A DNA stretch of 64,000 bases, from contig NZ_JAPDDR010000009.1 of assembly GCF_025950095.1 (NCBI RefSeq), positions 186,001 through 250,000 of the forward strand, read 5' to 3'. Below, in pieces: positions 59,940-64,000 of the stretch. The stretch is from Luteolibacter rhizosphaerae. GTDB lineage: Bacteria; Verrucomicrobiota; Verrucomicrobiia; Verrucomicrobiales; Akkermansiaceae. The notes beneath the pieces are model-generated. The model saw only the letters and a program-made list of their open reading frames with translations. It ran no database searches and was not told where the DNA came from. A program made the translations under genes and the position numbers. Each line of letters begins with the position of its first letter. Position 1 is the first letter of the stretch.

Positions 59940-60524
59940 GTGAAGGTTTCAAGGCAGCTTCTTCCCGTGCGCATCATCGCGGGAACTGCAGGACGACTTG
60001 CCATCAAGGTCCCGAAGGCCGTGGCCCGGCCGACGACCGACTTCGTCCGGCAGGCGATTTTCTCGATCCTCGGTCCTTCGGTGGAGGGAACCACCGTGCT
60101 CGATCTCTTCGCGGGCTCCGGTGCCATCGGTTTGGAGGCTCTCAGCCGCGGCGCGGCGAGCTGCGTTTTTGTCGATGAACACCGCCAGGCCGAATCCGTG
60201 ATCCGCGAGAATCTGGAGAAATCCAAACTCCAAGGCGGCCGGATCGTCCGTGCCGACGTCCATGCATGGCTCACGCGGGACGCTTCAACCTACGACCTCA
60301 TCTTCGCCGATCCACCTTATGCCAAGTATCCCGGTCACAAGGATCACGTGAAAGCGCTGCTCGCGAATCCTGCCCTCCGCGACCGCTTGGCGGATCCTGG
60401 TTGGTTCATCGCGGAGTGTCCTTCATCGGGACGCTCGCCCGAAGGCGAGGGCTGGATTCTCAAGGACCGCCGCGAGTATGGCGGCAGCGCCATCCTGCTT
60501 TACGCTAAGGCGGAGCCTTCCTAG
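59940..60524 (+). CDS. rsmD: 16S rRNA (guanine966-N2)-methyltransferase
   Basis: RsmD methylates G966 of 16S rRNA in the 30S subunit. The 194-residue product has RIIAGTAGRLAIKVPK, RPTTDFVRQAIFSIL, the SAM site TVLDLFAGSGAIGLEALSRG and the catalytic motif LIFADPPY. The frame starts at GTG 59940; a GTG at 59967 would start the protein at RIIAGTAGR, closer to many homologues, and is equally likely. It is followed 10 bases later by waaA. In other bacteria coaD often follows rsmD, which is not the case here. Confidence 0.95.
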   Translation: MKVSRQLLPVRIIAGTAGRLAIKVPKAVARPTTDFVRQAIFSILGPSVEGTTVLDLFAGSGAIGLEALSRGAASCVFVDEHRQAESVIRENLEKSKLQGGRIVRADVHAWLTRDASTYDLIFADPPYAKYPGHKDHVKALLANPALRDRLADPGWFIAECPSSGRSPEGEGWILKDRREYGGSAILLYAKAEPS

Positions 60525-60534
60525 CCTTAACGCG

Positions 60535-61806
60535 ATGCCGTTCCGCTTCGTTCTCGGGCTCTATCGCCTGCTCTTGCCCGTTTTCTTCCTTCTCGTGTTA
60601 CCGGGATGGATCCTGCGCATGGGACGCCGCGGCGGATTTGGCAGCGGCCTCCGCGAACGTTTTTCGATCTATACGCGTCCGGAGGAAGAGGAGCCATGCG
60701 GCGCGGTTCATGTCCATGCGGTGAGCGTGGGCGAAACCCTGCTGGCCCTGAAGCTGATCCGCGCCTGGCAAGCCCGCGTGCCGGGCAAGCGCTTCGTCCT
60801 CGCGACCGGCACGGCCACCGGTCATGCGGTGGCAGCGGAGGCGGCACTCGCGGATGTTCGTGTCACCTATGCCCCGGTCGATTTTCCGGTCTGCGTGAAC
60901 CGCTACATGAACCGCTTTGAGCCGGAGCGCCTCGTTCTCGTCGAAGGCGAGGCATGGCCTCACCTTCTGCTCGCTTGCCGCAAGCGCGGCATCCCGGTGA
61001 CCCTTCTTAACGCCCGGCTTTCTCCTCGCTCCGAGCGCCGCTATCGCAAGGTCGCTTCGATTGTGCGCCCGGTATTCGGCATGCTCGATGCCGTGGCGGC
61101 TCAGGAAGAGGCCGATGTCCCGCGCTGGGAAGCCTTGGGCGTAACCCGTGACAAGATCACCGTCACCGGCAGTTCAAAGTTCGATCCCGGCGCCGCCGTA
61201 CTTCCGGCACAGCGCGCGGAATTTGCCGCGATGCTCTCCAGCTTCGGCTCCGCTCGTCCGGTGGTCCTCGCCGCCAGCACGCATGCCGGCGAAGAAGCAT
61301 GGATCGGCAAGGCGATCCGCGAAACCACCGCACTCTATGCGGTCGTCCCCCGCCATGCCGAACGTCGTGCCGAAGTCCGGGCCGATCTCGAAGCCGAGGA
61401 CTTCGAAGTGGTTCAGCGCTCCGCCTTCCATCCGCCTTCCGATCCCTCGCGCGCTTGCTTCATGATCGATAGCACCGGTGAGCTCCGCGATTGGACCGCC
61501 CATGCCGACCTCGTCGTGATCGGCAAAAGCATCCTAGGCACCGGGGGCCAGAGTCCTGCGGAAGCGATCCTCGCCCGCAAGCCGCTCCTCTTCGGACGAA
61601 ACATGCAGAACTTCGAACCGCTCGCCACCTCGCTGGTGAATGCAGGTGGTGCGATCCGCTTCGACTCCGCCGCGAGCCTCAAACAACTCGTCGGGGAACT
61701 GCTCGCCGACCCCGCCCGCCGCGCTCGCATGAGCGATGCCGCCAGCCACGTGCTCGCCACCCATGCGGGTGCCACACAACGGATGATCGATCTCCACGAG
61801 GACTGA
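60535..61806 (+). CDS. waaA: 3-deoxy-D-manno-octulosonic acid (Kdo) transferase
   Basis: WaaA/KdtA adds Kdo to lipid A precursors at the inner face of the cytoplasmic membrane, so the organism makes LPS. The 423-residue product has an N-terminal membrane segment (about 5-24), GSGLRERFSIY, the catalytic-Glu region HAVSVGETLLALKLIRAW, LVEGEAWPHLLLACRKRGIP, LNARLSPRSERRY, a linker, and the GT-B donor site GGQSPAEAILARKPLLFGRN. It starts 10 bases after rsmD and is followed by an Arg/Gly-rich gene after a 109-base gap. Confidence 0.94.
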   Translation: MPFRFVLGLYRLLLPVFFLLVLPGWILRMGRRGGFGSGLRERFSIYTRPEEEEPCGAVHVHAVSVGETLLALKLIRAWQARVPGKRFVLATGTATGHAVAAEAALADVRVTYAPVDFPVCVNRYMNRFEPERLVLVEGEAWPHLLLACRKRGIPVTLLNARLSPRSERRYRKVASIVRPVFGMLDAVAAQEEADVPRWEALGVTRDKITVTGSSKFDPGAAVLPAQRAEFAAMLSSFGSARPVVLAASTHAGEEAWIGKAIRETTALYAVVPRHAERRAEVRADLEAEDFEVVQRSAFHPPSDPSRACFMIDSTGELRDWTAHADLVVIGKSILGTGGQSPAEAILARKPLLFGRNMQNFEPLATSLVNAGGAIRFDSAASLKQLVGELLADPARRARMSDAASHVLATHAGATQRMIDLHED

Positions 61807-61915
61807 TCGCTCCGTCACAGTGTTAGAATGCACAGTGATTTGCGGCCGAAATTGGGGGCAGAGATTGTTGCAAGGTGAGTTTGTCATTTCCGGAAGGCCC
61901 GCTAGTCTCCGCGTC

Positions 61916-63475
61916 GTGAGCGAACCCTCCGATGAGCTGGCCAAGCGCCTGCTGTCCGCATTCGAGCTGGGCCCGTCCTGGGCCCGGAGCGATGCACCGG
62001 CGAAAAAATCCGTTGAATTCCGCGAAGATGCAGCGCCGCGGGAACGCCGCGACCGCGATGACAATCGCGGCCGTCGCGACTTCGACCGCCGCGATGGCGA
62101 TCGCCGTGGCGGGGGCGGACAACGGGATTCGCGCGGAGCTGGCTTCCGTGATCGCCGTGGCGGCGGTGGCCGTGACTTCGGTCCGCGTGAACTGCCGCAG
62201 CCTGCAGAAGGCGTCCGCGTCAGCCTCACCCCGGCCGCGGAAGCCGTTCACCTCGTCGTCCGCGAAATCCATCACGTCGCCCGCGTCTATTCGCTCTTCG
62301 ACGTCGCCCAGATCCTCCTCGCCGGCCGCGAACGCTATCACCTCAATTTCAGCCTCGCCGGCAACGCCCCCTCCCTCTTCCTCTCACGCAAGGACAAATC
62401 TTTGTGGATCACTAAGGATGAGGCGGTTGCACACTTCTGGCAGTCCGACACCGCCAACGAATACTACGAGTCCGAAGAAACCGAAACCGATCCTCCGGTT
62501 GGGAATTTCCAAGTCGTCGCCCGCTGCGGCATGAGCGGCGAGTGGCTCGGCCCCCCGAACTTCCACTCCTACCAGACCACCCTCCGCCGCATCCATCGCG
62601 AGCGCTTCTCGAATATGCCGTTCGAGGTCTACGCCTCCCGCGTCCGCACCGAGCGCGGCGAAGAAGCGGTCAACGCTTGGCTCGACACCATGCGCAAGCG
62701 CGTGCGCTGGCGGGCAAAAGGCGCCGACGACTCTGCATGGCGTTTCGATCGCAGCGAGATCGAGCGTGACTTCGCCACCCGCGTCTTCCCCGAAGTCTAT
62801 CAAGAAGTCCGCACCGCCGAACTCTCGGGCGACATCCCCGCGAAGAACCTGTCGCACGGTCTTCTCGCCTGCGTCCGCATCGCCGGATCCCACGCCCGCA
62901 AGCATCCCGCCATTCTGATCCCGGCCATCTGTCGCCTTCTCGAGAACGAGCATCTCTCCGTCTTCAAACGTGAGGGCAAGCTCTTCACGGGTCCCGCACG
63001 TCCACACCCGCTCACCACGGATGCCGTGCTCGCCGAGCGCCCCTCTGCCATCGTAACATGGCTCGAAGCGAATCCGGGCACCAAGCTGGCACAGCTCTGG
63101 GCTGGCATCTTGCCGGAAGGTCAAACCGAGCCCGGCACCGAATGGTTGGCTGACCTCTTCTGGTTGCTGACTCAAGGTCACGTACTCCTCTTCGCTGATG
63201 ACAGCTTGGTTCTACCAAAGCGCCGGACGCCACAAGGTTCGCCCGCTGCCAAGGACACCAAGGCTCCCGCTGTAAAATCGGCGAAAAAGAAGAAGCGGAA
63301 GAAGCGGAAAAGATCTCGCAAGCCTTACCTCACGGTGCAGAGCCCCGCGAAGCTGATCCGCAACATCTGCCGCATGAGCCCCTCCCGCTTGAAGCAACTT
63401 CGCGGCCCCGCCCTGCTGTGGCGCCGCCGCCTCGAAAAGCGCGGCAGGATCTCATCGCTGGTGGAAGAAAAATGA
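61916..63475 (+). CDS. Arg/Gly-rich protein of unknown function
   Basis: From GTG 61916 the product is about 519 residues. A short helical start (SEPSDELAKRLLSAFELGPS) precedes an RG/RD-rich disordered region (about 41-92, DRRDGDRRGGGGQRDSRG and similar) like those of RNA-binding proteins. A globular domain (about 100-440) has HLVVREIHHVARVYSLFDVA, GPPNFHSYQTTLRRIHRERF and LSHGLLACVRIAGSHARKHP. Near the end is a Lys/Arg cluster (KSAKKKKRKKRKRSRKP) and a basic C-terminus. Nucleic-acid binding is likely; the domain is unknown to me. A GTG at 61820 would add 32 residues. The stop overlaps the next gene (ATGA). Confidence 0.78.
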   Translation: MSEPSDELAKRLLSAFELGPSWARSDAPAKKSVEFREDAAPRERRDRDDNRGRRDFDRRDGDRRGGGGQRDSRGAGFRDRRGGGGRDFGPRELPQPAEGVRVSLTPAAEAVHLVVREIHHVARVYSLFDVAQILLAGRERYHLNFSLAGNAPSLFLSRKDKSLWITKDEAVAHFWQSDTANEYYESEETETDPPVGNFQVVARCGMSGEWLGPPNFHSYQTTLRRIHRERFSNMPFEVYASRVRTERGEEAVNAWLDTMRKRVRWRAKGADDSAWRFDRSEIERDFATRVFPEVYQEVRTAELSGDIPAKNLSHGLLACVRIAGSHARKHPAILIPAICRLLENEHLSVFKREGKLFTGPARPHPLTTDAVLAERPSAIVTWLEANPGTKLAQLWAGILPEGQTEPGTEWLADLFWLLTQGHVLLFADDSLVLPKRRTPQGSPAAKDTKAPAVKSAKKKKRKKRKRSRKPYLTVQSPAKLIRNICRMSPSRLKQLRGPALLWRRRLEKRGRISSLVEEK

Positions 63476-64000
63476 TCCGTTCCTCGCGCAAGGTTTCCTT
63501 ACTCGCTGTCACATTGGCGAGCTTGTGGACGTGCACGGCATCCGCCGTGCCGCACCTCATCAATTACCAAGGCCGTATGGTGGTGAACGGCGTGAACTTC
63601 GATGGCAATGGCCAGTTCAAGTTCGCGCTCGTGAACCGCATCGGTAGCCAGACCTACTGGACCAGCTCAGCAGACTCAGCTCCAGCGGATGGCGTTCCCG
63701 ATACCGGGCTCACGCTACCGGTTTCCAAAGGCCTCTATTCGGTTGCTTTGGGTGACACCGCTCTCGCCGGGATGATGGCGCTCCCTCCGGGGGTTTTCAC
63801 AAACGACGAACTCTTCCTGCGCGTCTGGTTCAATGATGGGACACGTGGCTGGGAGATGCTGGCACCCGACCAGAGGATCGCTGCCGTCGCCTATGCGATG
63901 ATGGCCGAGAACGTACCGGATGGTGCCATTACCGCTGCGAAGATAGCACCGGGAGCAGTCACGGGTTCACACATCGCGGCAGGCGCCATCGCGGCGGCGG
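63472..64000 (+). CDS. Secreted protein, 5' part only (window edge)
   Basis: The first 176 residues are visible from ATG 63472, which overlaps the previous stop as ATGA. There is a signal peptide (RKVSLLAVTLASLWTCTASA), then LINYQGRMVVNGVNFDGNGQ and FKFALVNRIGSQTYWTSS, and the segment QRIAAVAYAMMAENVPDGAI followed by repeats of the type AITAAKIAPGAVTGSHIAAG. This architecture is frequent in long exported proteins of Verrucomicrobia and related phyla that carry pectin-lyase-like, collagen-like or tail-fibre-like repeats. The C-terminus is outside the window, so size and function are open. Confidence 0.8.
   Translation, partial: MIRSSRKVSLLAVTLASLWTCTASAVPHLINYQGRMVVNGVNFDGNGQFKFALVNRIGSQTYWTSSADSAPADGVPDTGLTLPVSKGLYSVALGDTALAGMMALPPGVFTNDELFLRVWFNDGTRGWEMLAPDQRIAAVAYAMMAENVPDGAITAAKIAPGAVTGSHIAAGAIAAA

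Noticed and set aside
59747-60274. Minus-strand frame encoding repeated Asp-Gly-Leu units over the 9-bp array
   Set aside because: The repeated peptide simply reflects the tandem DNA repeat and the frame overlaps rsmD.
1-64000. tRNA, rRNA, transposase, integrase or prophage genes
   Set aside because: None could be recognised on either strand.

Overview
The window reads as chromosomal DNA of a high-GC Gram-negative bacterium, most plausibly a Verrucomicrobiota member close to Luteolibacter/Verrucomicrobiaceae. Supporting signs are Kdo transferase (LPS), NADH dehydrogenase subunits, small pseudopilin operons, very long secreted FG-GAP proteins, many secreted or one-membrane-segment proteins of unknown function, and intergenic arrays built from variants of ATCCG(C/T)GGTT. 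Lineage is inferred from gene style; no rRNA is present. No tRNA, CRISPR, transposase or prophage gene was seen.

Layout. 1-3453 (minus): accA (cut by the window edge), a LysM protein, acpP with a clear terminator, and two unknowns. 3545-4917: thiH-thiS. 5133-10342: a 1,351-residue FG-GAP/Ig surface protein followed by a barrel-like outer-membrane protein. 10357-12670 (minus): diacylglycerol-kinase-like gene, sanA-like gene and maf. 12762-16456: a zinc-binding ABC solute receptor, then a two-component pair whose kinase has two discoidin-like sensory modules. 16531-26094: a tightly coupled seven-gene operon (HMG-CoA-reductase-like, UbiA prenyltransferase, PEP-synthase-like phosphotransferase, BtaA-like DUF3419, fused lipid-alcohol kinase, GNAT, AMP-ligase), then aroB. 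It looks like a prenyl-lipid or meroterpenoid pathway and is the best candidate for an undescribed system.

27313-30769 (minus): three pseudopilins and galE. 30983-34959: a Tyr/Gly/Gln-rich lipoprotein, a rhomboid protease, nuoB-nuoC without other nuo genes, and a secreted cysteine-peptidase-like protein. 35036-43937: a compact biosynthetic string (trpA, dapF, dapA, dapB, folK, panB, thyA, folA) interrupted by two VapBC toxin-antitoxin modules placed between dapF, dapA and dapB. 44014-48747 (minus): an AT-richer secreted orphan, cinA, a repeat-filled intergenic region, rplI, gatA and gatC. 48871-64000: a thioredoxin-fold protein without its CXXC, a HAD phosphatase, a hybrid PAS histidine kinase, an MGDG-synthase-like glycosyltransferase, a membrane-anchored sulfatase/phosphoglycerol-transferase-like enzyme, an AsmA-like protein, a perfect 9-bp tandem repeat, rsmD, waaA, an Arg/Gly-rich protein and the start of a secreted protein.

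Many adjacent genes overlap by ATGA or GTGA, so translational coupling is the rule here. These overlaps were used to choose several start codons. Strong Shine-Dalgarno sequences are uncommon, so some starts remain uncertain.
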